Shown: positions 23,435-34,233 of the stretch, piece by piece
Numbering within the stretch: position 1 is the stretch's first letter
How the letters are laid out: the number at the start of each line of letters is the position of its first letter
NCBI GenBank assembly: GCA_013399015.1
Contig: VWZX01006105.1
Span: 2,542,001 to 2,606,000, forward strand
Length of the DNA: 64,000 bases
From: Galbula dea
Lineage: Eukaryota > Chordata > Aves > Piciformes > Galbulidae
Direction: 5' to 3'
Program-made: the position numbers and the translations under genes
Notes under the pieces: model-generated
Databases searched by the model: none
What the model saw: the letters and a program-made list of their open reading frames with translations, nothing else
What the model was told of the DNA's origin: nothing

Positions 23435-24850
23435 ATGACTTTTATTTCAGCTGTGTTTTGGGACTCTGTTACTGTTTGTATAAAACATTGCTTTTCTGAT
23501 TTTTGGTATGGGCATACATTGTCTGCGGCATTCTGACCTAAAAAATACTCATGAGGCAGGTTTTAGGGCTACAGAAGCACAAAATTGGGCTCAGAGGAGG
23601 TATTTGTACTCAGCATCATGGGGAGCTGATGATACTTCTTGGACTCTGGACTGAAGGCTTCATTGTTACAGTTAATAAAAATTTGCTGACATATTATTTA
23701 GACGGTTACTTCCACTGATGACCTGTCTCTTCCAGAGTAACTTTTATTTCTCATTGAGTTTGAGAGTCCTTGCTGCAACAGGTTCTCAATAAGTGATTAA
23801 TAGCATGCTAACCTTTGAAATGTTAAGTGATATAAAGGATTGAGTGCATACATATAATCCTTTAGACATAAACTGTTGATGAAGTTTGGGACTAAGTCTG
23901 GATCCAGCTGCCCTTAAACTCCTTTCTGAGAAGGTTAGAACGCAAGCATGTCCTTTCTGAACCTCATGATTCAGTGGAAAGTTCTGCTTGATATATTTAT
24001 CTGGCCCTGTCTTCTAAGCAGTAAATAATCAAGTTTACCTTGCTAAACCACTGTCACATTTACCATTGAACTTTATGAACTCACTGTCTGATATCAATAA
24101 TAATTTCAGTGAGCATCACTCTATCTGCAACACAAATACCCTTGAGAAAGCTAATTGGACCTTCTTGACTCCATCTTTCTTGTCCACATGCTTTTTGATA
24201 CCTTTAAAAATGTTTTCTCTTCAGATATTTTTTTTTAAGAACCATGCATATTTTTTAATGATATTATTAATCTGTAAGACTGAAAATCTCTTTTTTTTCA
24301 TTTTGTATTACTTTTCTATGTCTTTCTGGTTAGCATTTCAACAGGTTTAAAGTGCTTTGGGAAAGAAAATAAAAAATTACCCTCCTCCTCTCCTCCAAAG
24401 AAATCAGAAGAAACAGGTTACCTTTCATTCTACAGTACTAGGGTAGTTATAAATGAGAAGTTATTACTACATTCAATTTTGACAGTTTAGCTATTTCATA
24501 CTCAAGTTCCTTTACAACTCTTGGGGGAATACCAACTGTTTGTATCAATTTGTTACTGTTCGTTTTGCTGAGTTGTGCTGGAACCTCTTCTATTCACACT
24601 TCAATTTCAGGCATATTTTTGTGATGAGCCTTCTGTGAGGGAAGGTTCTGCTGTGGGAATGTCTGAGCTCTCCAGCAATAGACACAGATGTGACAGAATA
24701 AACGACTTTTCCTTCTACTTGTAAATTTTTAGGCACTTCCTTCACTCTTTTGTGGTTTATTGACCCAACAGATTTCTTGGCAGACTTCTTGCATGAAAGA
24801 TTTTCTTGTTGAATTTTTTCCCTTAACAAGGGAGTTACTGTTGCTCCTCA
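23435..24850. other. Unique AT-rich sequence, no gene seen
   Basis: About 1.4 kb with no recognised gene or repeat. A frame of 94 codons at 24,066-24,350 is Phe/Leu-rich and unremarkable. Confidence 0.5.
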
Positions 24851-24960
24851 GGTTTTTTTGGTGTGTTGTTTTGGGGTTTTTTGGTTTGTGGTTTTTGTTG
24901 GGTTTTGTTTTGTTTGCTTTCTTTTGTGGGGAGGGGGTGTTTTGTGTTCTTGGGATTTTT
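24851..24960. repeat. G/T-rich low-complexity tract
   Basis: About 110 bases made almost only of G and T (GGTTTTTTGG, TTTTGTTGGG, GGGGAGGGGG). Frames of 60-136 codons reading through it on the plus strand are rich in Cys, Phe, Val, Gly and Trp because of the composition and are not genes. Confidence 0.9.
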
Positions 24961-25490
24961 GCTTTTACTTTTCCAAAGTTCATGTTCCTTTGTATTTTCC
25001 TCATACGAATATCACTTTATTTTTTTTCAGAATATTTTCTTACTTTAAATGACTTCTTGTATTCTTTCATTTTACAGTATTTTTTAAATCTTTTCACAAC
25101 TGTCCCTCATTCCTCTGGATATCTAAACAATCTCCATATATGTAAGTTGTTTTTTTTTAATCAGGCTTAACACTTCCTTAACTGAAAGAAAGGTCTTTCC
25201 AATTTGAAAACCTGTGTAGGAGAACAGTGGGTGCAACTCCCTTTTGTGGTGCCCTTTCATATTTTGTTTAGAGTCAATTAACTTACATGATTTTTTCAAA
25301 CTGAAGAAATAACTTTTAGATGAGCTTCACAAAACTAAGGACTGAATAAATGATTTTCATTCTTAAGTTCACACTTTCTTTAAATATAATACTCTGGCTT
25401 GAGGTATGGGTTGCTCATGATTAGTGCTGGAACTTAAACAAGTGTTGCTCTGTTCCAGAAACATGATCCAAGTACAGATCTACTTATTTT
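24961..25490. other. Unique AT-rich sequence, no gene seen
   Basis: About 530 bases, T-rich at its start, with no recognised feature. Confidence 0.5.
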
Positions 25491-25532
25491 ACAACAAATA
25501 AACAAACAAGCAAGTAAACAAATAAATAAAAC
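25491..25532. repeat. (AAAC)/(AAAT) low-complexity tract
   Basis: AAAC, AAGC and AAAT tetranucleotide units over about 42 bases. Confidence 0.85.
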
Positions 25533-25761
25533 ATTTTAAATTCAAAACTTCCATCATGTTGCCTATCATATTGTCATTTGTACAGAAAACCAAACAAGAC
25601 ATCCTGCATAATATAGATAATACATTATAATTGTGGGACAGATGGTTATTTGGACAAGGCTCAAGTGTGCCTCAGAGAGAAGGGAAGCTTACAGGCCTGA
25701 GCCAGAGAACTGAGAGGCTGGGTACCACCTGCAGTTTAAGTCAAATAGCCTACAGGAAAAA

Positions 25762-26058
25762 TGGAGAGGGAGTCTTTACTGGGGTGATAACACAAGGGGT
25801 AATGACTTTAAATGGGAAGAGGGAAGTTTTAAATTAGAGATTAGGAAGAAATTCTTTACTGTGCGGGTGGTGAGGTACTGGAATAAGTTGCCCACAGAGG
25901 TTGTGAATGCCTTCTCCCTGGAAGTGTTCTGTGCCAAGTTGGATTGGTCTTTGAGCAACCTGGTCTAGTGGAAGGGGTGCCCTATCCATGGCAGTTGGTT
26001 TGGAACTAGATGATCTTTAAGGTCTTTTCCAAGCCAAACCTTTCTATGATTCTATTTA
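25762..26058 (+). mobile_element. CR1 LINE 3' end fragment
   Basis: A plus-strand CR1. It carries 'tagattaggaagaaattct', 'tggaataagttgcccacag' and 'ccctggaagtgttctgtgcc', then 'gagcaacctggtctagtgga' and 'ggaactagatgatctttaag', and ends in CTATGATTCTAT (26,043-26,054). Part of ORF2 is recognisable only by similarity of blocks; no frame is open. The 120 bases before it (25,640-25,760) have no clear match. Confidence 0.92.
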
Positions 26059-26606
26059 TAATTCCAGTTTGGGCAATTTCCTTTGGAAAATATAAAGTAG
26101 AGTCACTTGGCACAAAGAAAATAAATAATTTCTGTGGATATGTTTTTTTTCTCAAGTCCTGGAAGCTTTTGGAAAACTTTCAGCTGGTAGGTGTGTGAAA
26201 GTCACCTCTACTTGTTTCCTAGGATAATGAAATATCTCCAGTTTAGTGGCTCCAAATGTTTTTTAAAAAAAGAGATTTAATATATTGTTTTGTTGGAGAA
26301 AATACAAGGCTTTGACTGCTGAATAGAGAAAATGAGACATTTCAGTAATAGAAAGAAACAAGATTTAAGGTATGATATTTTGTATTGGTTTTTGTATTGG
26401 CTACCTCTCACAGCTTCTTGTTAAAAATGCAAATCCATTATGAATAGTTTAATATGTTTCATACATTATAAAGGAAGTCTAGCTATCTGTTTCAGGGCAT
26501 ATTACTTTTTTGAGTTACAAGTAGATTTTAATTTTATCTAGAGATTTTATATTGAAAACTGTCTTTTTAATTATGAAGCCTTCCATATATGCACATGGTG
26601 ATTCTT
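26059..26606. other. Unique AT-rich sequence, no gene seen
   Basis: About 550 bases between two CR1 pieces; no feature recognised. Confidence 0.5.
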
Positions 26607-26692
26607 GGGGTGTCCTGTGCAGGGTTAGGAGCTGGACTAGATGATCCTTCTGGACCCTTTCCAGCTCAGAATATTCTATAATTCTATGATAT
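26607..26692 (+). mobile_element. CR1 LINE 3' tail
   Basis: The last 85 bases of a plus-strand CR1: 'gagctggactagatgatcc', 'tctggacccttttccagctc' in slightly altered form, and the tail ATTCTATAATTCTATGAT (26,673-26,690). It is extremely 5'-truncated. Confidence 0.85.
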
Positions 26693-26809
26693 CATATTTT
26701 ACTGCTAAGGCAGGCCTTCAGCAATCCTAGACCTTGTAGGTAAGAGAGAAAGTCTGGTGAAAGGAATAATTTCTCTTGGTCAAAGAGGATAGAGTTAGAG
26801 ATTAGATAG

Positions 26810-26955
26810 GCAAACTAGACACCTATAAATCCATGGCACCCACGAGTGCTGAGGGAGCTGGTAGATATTATTGCCAAACCACTCTTCAATGTGCCCTGTA
26901 GCCAAGAAGGCCAATGGAATCCTGGGGTGCATTAAGAAGAGTGTGACCAGCACAA
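26810..26955 (+). mobile_element. CR1 LINE ORF2 fragment with internal deletions
   Basis: The first half (26,810-26,880) matches the upstream RT region of CR1 ORF2, the Y-K-S-M-G-P-D-G-x-H-P-R-V-L-R-E-L-A motif; here part of the middle is lost between 'aaatccatgg' and 'cacccacgagtgctgaggg'. The second half (26,893-26,955) jumps to a much later ORF2 segment ('agccaagaaggccaatgga', 'cctggggtgcattaagaag'). Roughly a kilobase of the usual element, including the catalytic core, is missing between the halves. There is no 3' tail. It is therefore a deletion derivative or two independent scraps. Confidence 0.75.
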
Positions 26956-27540
26956 AGCAATATAAATAAAAAGCAGTAATTCCATACATTTCTAAGAGCT
27001 CCTCATAGCATTTAGGTTGTATTCACATAAAGTAAGAAATAAGCATTGTAAAGTAAATGACTGAAATATTGCATGTTAATAAACTTAGATCTCATAGCAA
27101 CGTCTTTCTATATATTCTGTAGCAACCTCAGTAAATAATGAGTAAACTGAATAGATTACATTATAGAACTGAGCTGTGCTTAAATTAAACCATAAAATTC
27201 AGGCTCTGACAATCAAGCAGAATACTAAAGTCTAACAAAAGCTGAGAGATCTGAAGTATGGACATAAATCTACCACCATCCCAGAGTACCATCATATGCT
27301 GTATAAAACATATGGAGTCAAATTCTTGTTTGGTGCAAATTGGTATGATTTCTAGAACTAAAGGATCTGTGCCAAGTCAGTTCAGTCAACATCATACACA
27401 AGCATAAAATAGAAAGTTCACTTACTATAAGGAGAGCATTGAAATACTTGGATCTCATAAAAAATAAGAGAAACAAACAAAATGCTCACAAGGAAATTAA
27501 GATGCCCTGACAAAGGAAGTAAAAATGGAACTAAAAGCAG
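26956..27540. other. Unique AT-rich sequence, no gene seen
   Basis: About 580 bases with no recognised feature. Confidence 0.5.
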
Positions 27541-27645
27541 AACACAAAACAAAACAAAGAAATCTTTAAAAACACACAAAACAAAACAAAAAACCAAACC
27601 CAAACAAACCAAATAAAAACCAAAAAATCTCCCCACTAAAACCAG
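27541..27645. repeat. A/C-rich low-complexity tract
   Basis: Over 100 bases dominated by AAAAC, ACACAAAAC and CCAAACC units, nearly without G or T. The 122-codon minus-strand frame across it is an artefact. Confidence 0.88.
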
Positions 27646-28020
27646 AGAGAGATTTAAATGCTCTGTTTCAATATTCCAAGAGGTTAAGTGGGGGAGGGCA
27701 AGTGGTGTATTCAGACTAGTAGATTTTAACATATTAATTAAGGATCTGTAAAAGGTCATGCTGTTGTGACAGTCTGCTGATGACACATTTAATTAGCTAA
27801 GTCTAGTCTGTAGTGAGGTTATGAGGAATTCTGAAGCCACAAAACAATGGTACAGGAAGTCTTATAACTTCAAAGTAAAGCAAATTAAACAGAAACTATA
27901 GAGCTACTCAAGAAAACCTGAGGAACCATCTGTAACTCTAAGCCCTCTGATAATTTCCTGAAGTAATGTAGAAAAAGGCAACAAAATAAAGCCTGAATAA
28001 TGTTTTGCAAAAACACAAGT
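27646..28020. other. Unique sequence, no gene seen
   Basis: About 375 bases between two A/C-rich tracts; nothing recognised. Confidence 0.5.
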
Positions 28021-28100
28021 ACAATCAACTAACCAACACCAGCCCCCACACCCCCCCAAAAAAAACCAACACCAACCCCCAAACAACAAAAACCAAACTG
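28021..28100. repeat. C/A-rich low-complexity tract
   Basis: AACCAACACC, a C8 run, an A8 run and CCAACACCAACCCCC units; a strongly A+C-only tract of about 80 bases. Confidence 0.88.
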
Positions 28101-28820
28101 AAAATCAAAGCTCTCTACAAATACTTTCTCCAGCATCCTGGGGCAGCATAACTCATTCCAACGTTCCCCAGTGTACTGTTTTCAGTAAGTGATATACATT
28201 AGAACAGTTTGCTCCTGGCTATATTTTAAGACCACATCTGTGGCTGTTCCTATCCCCATCCTGGATATTGACTTCTCCATGTGTAAAATTGCTCTTCTGA
28301 ATTGCTTGATGAGTGTTGGTTTACACAGGTCACAGCACTACAGGAGAGGAAGATACACAGACTTTAATTTATAGCTGATAGGGAAAGGCATAGTTTGATA
28401 TGGTGCCATTGATCTTATAAACTATAAGGTATTAATGGGTTAGGATGCTAACTAGATGTGTCACTGACTGTTGCCGCTGCAGTTCTCCCTACAGATCTAC
28501 TTTCTATAACTTTGTATTTGGACTTTTTAAATTGTAAGAATAAGCCTTTTGATTGTATTTCTATTGTCATCTCACTCTTGAGCATGCACCAATACTTAGA
28601 TCAGGTAACTGTAATAGGCAGATAGTACATGTCCCACACCACAGCCTACTTCAAAAGACACTGAAGCATCAGTCAGTCTGCAGCCTACAGCTGTAGCAGC
28701 ATCCAGGCAGATTCTGAAATCAACAAAGATTTATACAGATAGATTTGTCTCACATTTTTGATCCAGATGTTGCTCAACTTTTGCTGTTGACTTCCATATG
28801 AGATGAATGAGGGCTTACAT
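28101..28820. other. Unique sequence, no gene seen
   Basis: About 720 bases with no recognised feature. Confidence 0.5.
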
Positions 28821-28978
28821 GGAATCATAGAATGGCTCAGGTTGAAAGGGACCTTAAAGATCATCTAGTTCCAACCCCCCGACACGGGCAGGGATGCCAA
28901 TTGCTAGACCAGGTCGCCCAGGGCTTCATCCATCCTGGCCTTAAACACTGCCAGGAATGGGGCATCCACAATTCTCTT
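28821..28978 (-). mobile_element. CR1 LINE 3' UTR fragment
   Basis: A minus-strand CR1 3' end: plus-strand 'ggaatcatagaatggctcag' tail, 'gaccttaaagatcatctagt', 'ccgacacgggcagggatgcc', 'agaccaggtcgcccaggg' and 'ggcatccacaattctct'. It is one of the best preserved 3' UTRs in the window and is truncated at about 28,978 before any coding part. Confidence 0.94.
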
Positions 28979-31900
28979 TTTCAAGTTTTGACTCTTTGAA
29001 ATTTTTGCTTTTCTCCTTCTAAAAAATTAAAAACAACCAAAGAGGTGTTTTGGAAAGTTGGGACATGGGAAGTAGCTTTACAGGTTTATTGTTTTGGTTT
29101 GTTCTTCTAATGTATTCTGGGCTGAAACCATATATGTCAAATCTTAGCTTGGAGCAAGCTTTTTTTAATGGTTGAGTTATAAACTCCCACAGAAAGGGTT
29201 ATAACAGAAACATTGACAGTCATTTAACTATAACAGTAGTAGCAGGTTTGTTACAATAATTGGATTTGGGGTGGAATGCAAAGCTAAATTTACTGACTCT
29301 TTCTGCCTTGGGGGAGCCATTAATTTCTGTCTGAAACAGCTAACGTAAAACTTAACATCAGCATAGGAAAAAGACACTAGAAAAATATATGCTTCCGTCT
29401 CTATTAGCTCCAAGAAAACAATTGTTACTTGATAGACTTAGTGATGCATGAAATATTGGAGCTTGCATCTGGGAATCATTACAGAAAAAAATAAATTGAT
29501 TCTTATTGACTGTCTTTATTTGTTGCTTTAAGTGAAAATGTAAAAGCTGATATCTGACACAAGTGTTTTTCCATTGGATAGTTCACTGGAGTGTTAAATT
29601 AAACAAAAACACCCAAATAAAACTGAAGAATTAAAGTTGGAAGCAATTAAGAGCTTATCCTGAAAATCTTCTGAGGGTCCTGTGGTTTAATTCACTATTT
29701 TAAAAAACAAACAAACAAACCAACCCCACTACATATTTTTTATTTTTATTTTTTTCACATCTTTGATTTTATGCAAGTGAATTAAATTGCTTCATTCTGT
29801 CAGATAAATAAGATAAAGTCATCAAAAATGACACCCAGTAACAGCATCAATGTTACCTGTGGTAATGCAGAAACCTTACAGATGGGTCTTCACTTCTCAG
29901 AATATTTTTTTAGTGTCATACTCTTATCAAGTCACAAATACTTTTACATTATCCAGTTGTCTCTCAAAAATATCCATTATGCTGTCTCATCAATAGCTCT
30001 CCTTTAGCTGATAAAGTTCACTGGGAAGTAAAAGACATGCCAGATCAGATCTGGAATTCAACTCTGTGAACTTAATTTCTCCAGACCTCTAAGCATCTTG
30101 TTCTATGATTGCTACCAAAAAACATCCTTCATCAGTTGCCAGAGGATAATTCTATTTTATTTTTTAAATCCATATTTAACATGACCTACATGATGATGAC
30201 CAATTATCAGTTAGACCAAAGAGTAGTGCTTCTTTTAAGGTATAGTGAAGCATCTTTAAAAATTAGACTTGAGCAGCAGCACCTGCTGAGATAAAACCAA
30301 AGTAGAATTTATATTTAAGGATGCCTGAACCAAAAAGTATTTTTAATGAGGTTGTATTTTTAAGAGTGTTTGAGCAGAAGAAAACTTTCAATGACTTTTG
30401 GTGGCTTACATGAGATCTGTCCTCTCTCGCTGCGCTGGGTTGACAGCTTGCACTCCTTTCAGCAGATCACCAGGTGTTACTCTTCCTCAGCAAACTGTAT
30501 GGTAAAATGAAAGTCCTAGTATGCTGCATAAACTTCTTTATACACTACTTAGAAAAACACTTTCAACCACAGTTGAAAATTGCTAGTATGAGCATATATG
30601 TGTCTATTTCAACTGCACTCTGAACTCCCAATTGCACAGCACTCTCTATAACACTTTTCCTCTTTTTCTTTGTCTAATAGAAAAGGAGAAACCTTTTCAC
30701 TCTGTGCAGCCAGTTCAGTACTCCACACATGCAGACTGCTTACGTGGCTGCTGCCCATTGTACACTCAAAGACAGATGTGAGGCTCAGCAGAGTGCTTCC
30801 TCCCTCTGTTGGGCATGTAGCTACAGCAAAGGCAGAAGGGAAAATTCTCTGGAGTTGGTATGGCCATTCTATCATAGAAGCCTGTATACTTTTTATAAGC
30901 AAATTAATTCCAGTATAGCTAGTGGAGTTGTTGTGACCTGAAATTTTATTCCTGATAAAGGCATAATTTGCCATTTTCGGTACTTTCAGAAGTAAACCAA
31001 AAAGTTTAGCTTTGGAATTATTTCTAAGCTTTCTAGTATGGCATTCTGCAATAGCAAACTGCTGACATAGCTGGTTAACTAGAAACATACCTGAGTTTAT
31101 GTTTATGGCCTACTTAAATACTGAATGCAAGGAAAAAAATATTAAGAAAGATTGAATTAAGTCTGACTGTTCATTTTATAGGATACCAAAAATGGAAATA
31201 GATGTAAAAATTTTACTGCTATTTTTTTATGATATTTTTCATTGCAGTTTTTACTTTCATCTGCTTTTCCAGGGTTAGTATTCTGCAAAGCAACAAAATT
31301 TTTTGTTACAAAGTTTTCCTCTAACCATACTGTAGCATGTTTGTATATTTAATCTTTCATTTTTCTAATGTTCTCAGTATTTGCTATGACTCTTGTCTCA
31401 TCTATGTAACAATGTTTTAATCTGTTATATTTATGTAATTTTCATGCTTGGTTCTCATTTATCTGCAGGGTTAACCCTTTTTGCAGCTTCTTTTACTGTA
31501 TTCAGAAGCTGTAACGGGAATCAGAAATACTTAAATGCTTTTTATTACTTTTTTTTACTGTCTTGGATTTTTTATGTTTTGGCAAAATAACAATACTCAT
31601 CTCATCTATGTCACTGTTAGTCATTAACCTGGGCTTCTCACTTGGAATCCTGCAGCAAGACTCATTCTACAAGAAGAATTTGTTGATCTACAAGAAGAAA
31701 ACTGAACACTTCTCTATAATAATTTTTCTATCATCATTTAACTTGTCCAATATACTTCTATGCCAGAACAATTTTTAGTGGCTACTTACCTTTTTGAATG
31801 GCACCTTTCAGTTTATTTCAGAATGAAATTCTCCCTAGAGGGACAGAATATGGAATAGTCATTACAAAATACTTATTCTAAAATATCAGGTAATTTTCCT

Positions 31901-33584
31901 GCATGTTCTTCAGGTTTCTTAACCTTCTTTAACTAAATGTAAATTACACTGGGTGAAAGATTCTGAAGGAGAACAGGGGGAAGTTTTAAAGAGAGGGAGT
32001 ATCTATGCATTAATAGTTTCTGTCCCATTTTGTTCATTTGTTTGCTTGATGGAGCAGTAAGTTCTACACCATAGTTTAATGACATAGTAGAAAGTGTCTC
32101 AAATCTTGTTGGCTGAGTGTCCTAGCAGGTTTTCCATTTATGAAGGAAACAGTGTCAAAACTGGCTATGTTTTTGCCTATGGTATCTTGTGCTGGTGGCA
32201 AAATTTCTCACAGTGACTTGAAGATGCAAGATGTTTCTATTTGAAATCTTTAATTAGTGTCATATTACACTATAATTCCTTATATTATATCTCAAGGTCT
32301 TCAACAGTACCTTCTCTTCCATCATTGTGGTGGGAATCCAGAGGGTCTATGGTGTTCTTGGCTAACCAAGGGCCTGAAGTTCTGAAAATTCAATTTGCTC
32401 TCTGCTTCTGAAGGGAAGGAAGAGCAAACCTTCTGCAGTATAAGCAGCTGAAATTCTCAGAGCAAAGCCCCTGTGGCTTGAGTTTACCTGTCTGCAGAGT
32501 GCACACGCTGTTGGGGCTCTTGAAGAAACTGTTTGGTGTTTTCAGTTCTTCATACACACAGAAAGAATCATTTAAAAAAGAGAGCAAAGAGAAAAAAATA
32601 AAATGAAGAACTGAGATTCTGAGTATGCTGAATGTTTGGATTGCTTGGATCAGAATTTATAGCTTTTATTAATCTGCATAATATTGGAATATGAGATAAT
32701 TCAAGCTCTTTTAAACCCTCTAAGTAATTTTTTATTGTTATCTTATAGATTTTTTACACAATCTTGTTTTCTGAATGTCATCTTTAACACGAAATTTAAT
32801 GGTTCAGTATAAAAGTACACTCAGGAAGTCAGTTTGTCTCTTGAGTCTAGGCATATAGATCTGATTTAAACAAAGATAAATGGTCTCATTTTAATGCAGG
32901 AACTTGTCATTAATAACACTAGGTGTGTCATGCACATTATAACAGGTTCAGTGCATTTGGTCCTTTTGACATTTTATGAAGCAATGGTAATGAAATTTGT
33001 GAGCTGCTACACTGCTTTGTATAAAAGAAAACAACACGTTAGAATATTCACAAAAGTTTATTAAAAATGTCAGATAAATAATCTATTTTTGGGAGATGTT
33101 ACAAATTTTATTAAGGAACTTAGAAAAAAATTCTTAAAGCTATATACCACTTATTTCATATTATAACTTCTGCAAATAGTTCATACTAAAAAGTTTATTT
33201 TTATTCAATAATTACATTTATTACAATTATCAGTAGGTATGTAATAATTAGTAATTTGGACTCTGTGAATCACCTAGATAAGATCAAACATTATGCTCTG
33301 GAGTGTTTTTACATTTTCTCTTCATATAAATGCAGTCATGTTCAAATTCCTTAATTTGCAGCTACTCTTAGAGTTAAGTTTTGTGAGGTTTGGTGTTTTC
33401 TTTTTTGTGGCTAAGTTCCCACCTTTGTTAAAAAAACAGTATCAATAATTTTAATCATACTAGCAGTAATAGCAAAAGTAGTTCTTTGTGTTCATTTTTC
33501 TTTGAAAAAGAACAATAATTTTTTCTTGTAATATTAGACTAAGCTAGCAATTGATTTACATGTATAGATACTGTGCAAATAGTG
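28979..33584. other. Unique AT-rich sequence, no gene supported
   Basis: About 4.6 kb. It contains a short (AAAC)n/CCAACCCC tract at 29,702-29,729 and an unrecognised 159-codon minus-strand frame (31,088 to 30,609), which I list under findings. No repeat family recognised. Confidence 0.5.
29702..29729. repeat. (AAAC)n short A/C-rich tract
   Basis: AAACAAACAAACAAACC followed by AACCCC; same composition type as the other A/C tracts. Confidence 0.8.
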
Positions 33585-34233
33585 AAAGAATGAGGAAAAG
33601 AAGGAACTGTGTGTTAAATGAGTGGATAGTGAGTTGGGTTGAGAAGTGGCTGAATGACAGATCTCAGAAGACAACTGTGACCAGCAAGCTAAAGGAGATT
33701 CTCCCACATCTACTCAGAGTCCTCTACTCTGCCCTAGAGAGGCCACATCTGAAGTATTGTGTCCATTTCTGGGATCCTCAGCTGAAGAGAGACAGGGAAC
33801 TACTGGATATAAACCAGTGGAGGGCTGCAAAGATGATGAAAGGACTGGAGCATCTCTCTTACCTGGGGCTGTTTAGACTGGAGAAGAGAAAACTGAGAGG
33901 GGATCTTCTCAATGCCTACCAATTATCTAATGGGCAAGTGACAAAAGGGTGGTACAGACACATTTCATTGGTTCCCAGTGACAGGACAAGGGGCAATGGG
34001 CACAGACTAGAACCTGGGAAGTTACATGTGAACATAAGGAAAAACTTCTTTCTTTATGTTGACATAGGAACTGGAACAGGCTAGCCAGAGAGACGTTGAA
34101 GTCTCCTTCTCTGGAGATATTCAAAATCAGCTTGGATGTGATCCTGGGCAACCTGCTCTAGGTGAGCCTACTTTAGAATGGGGATGAGACTAGAGGTCTT
34201 TTCCAACCTCTACCATTATGTGGTTCTGTGATT
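33585..34233 (+). mobile_element. CR1 LINE with RT C-terminus across internal deletion
   Basis: A plus-strand CR1. The open frame 33,551-34,084 (177 codons) reads first a thumb-proximal segment (WIVSWVEKWLNDRSQKTTV). It then jumps directly to LRVLYSALERPHLKYCVHFW, KRDRELLDINQWRAAKMMKG, LFRLEKRKLRGDL and RTRGNGHRL. In intact CR1 ORF2, more than 100 residues including the F-A-D-D catalytic box lie between these parts, so an in-frame internal deletion removed the active site at about 33,695. Near 34,055 the frame shifts (expected V-T-E-H-W-N-R-L-P, observed V-D-I-G-T-G) and stops at 34,082-34,084. The 3' UTR and decayed tail end near 34,233. The first 40 codons of the frame are probably flanking DNA. 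Confidence 0.93.

Noticed and set aside
24760..25170. 136-codon plus-strand frame rich in Phe, Leu and Cys
   Set aside because: It is the translation of a G/T-rich low-complexity tract and neighbouring T-rich DNA; overlapping frames of similar composition exist in the other phases.
27418..27786. 122-codon minus-strand frame resembling a membrane protein
   Set aside because: The hydrophobic part comes from the A/C-rich tract at 27,541-27,645 read on the opposite strand.
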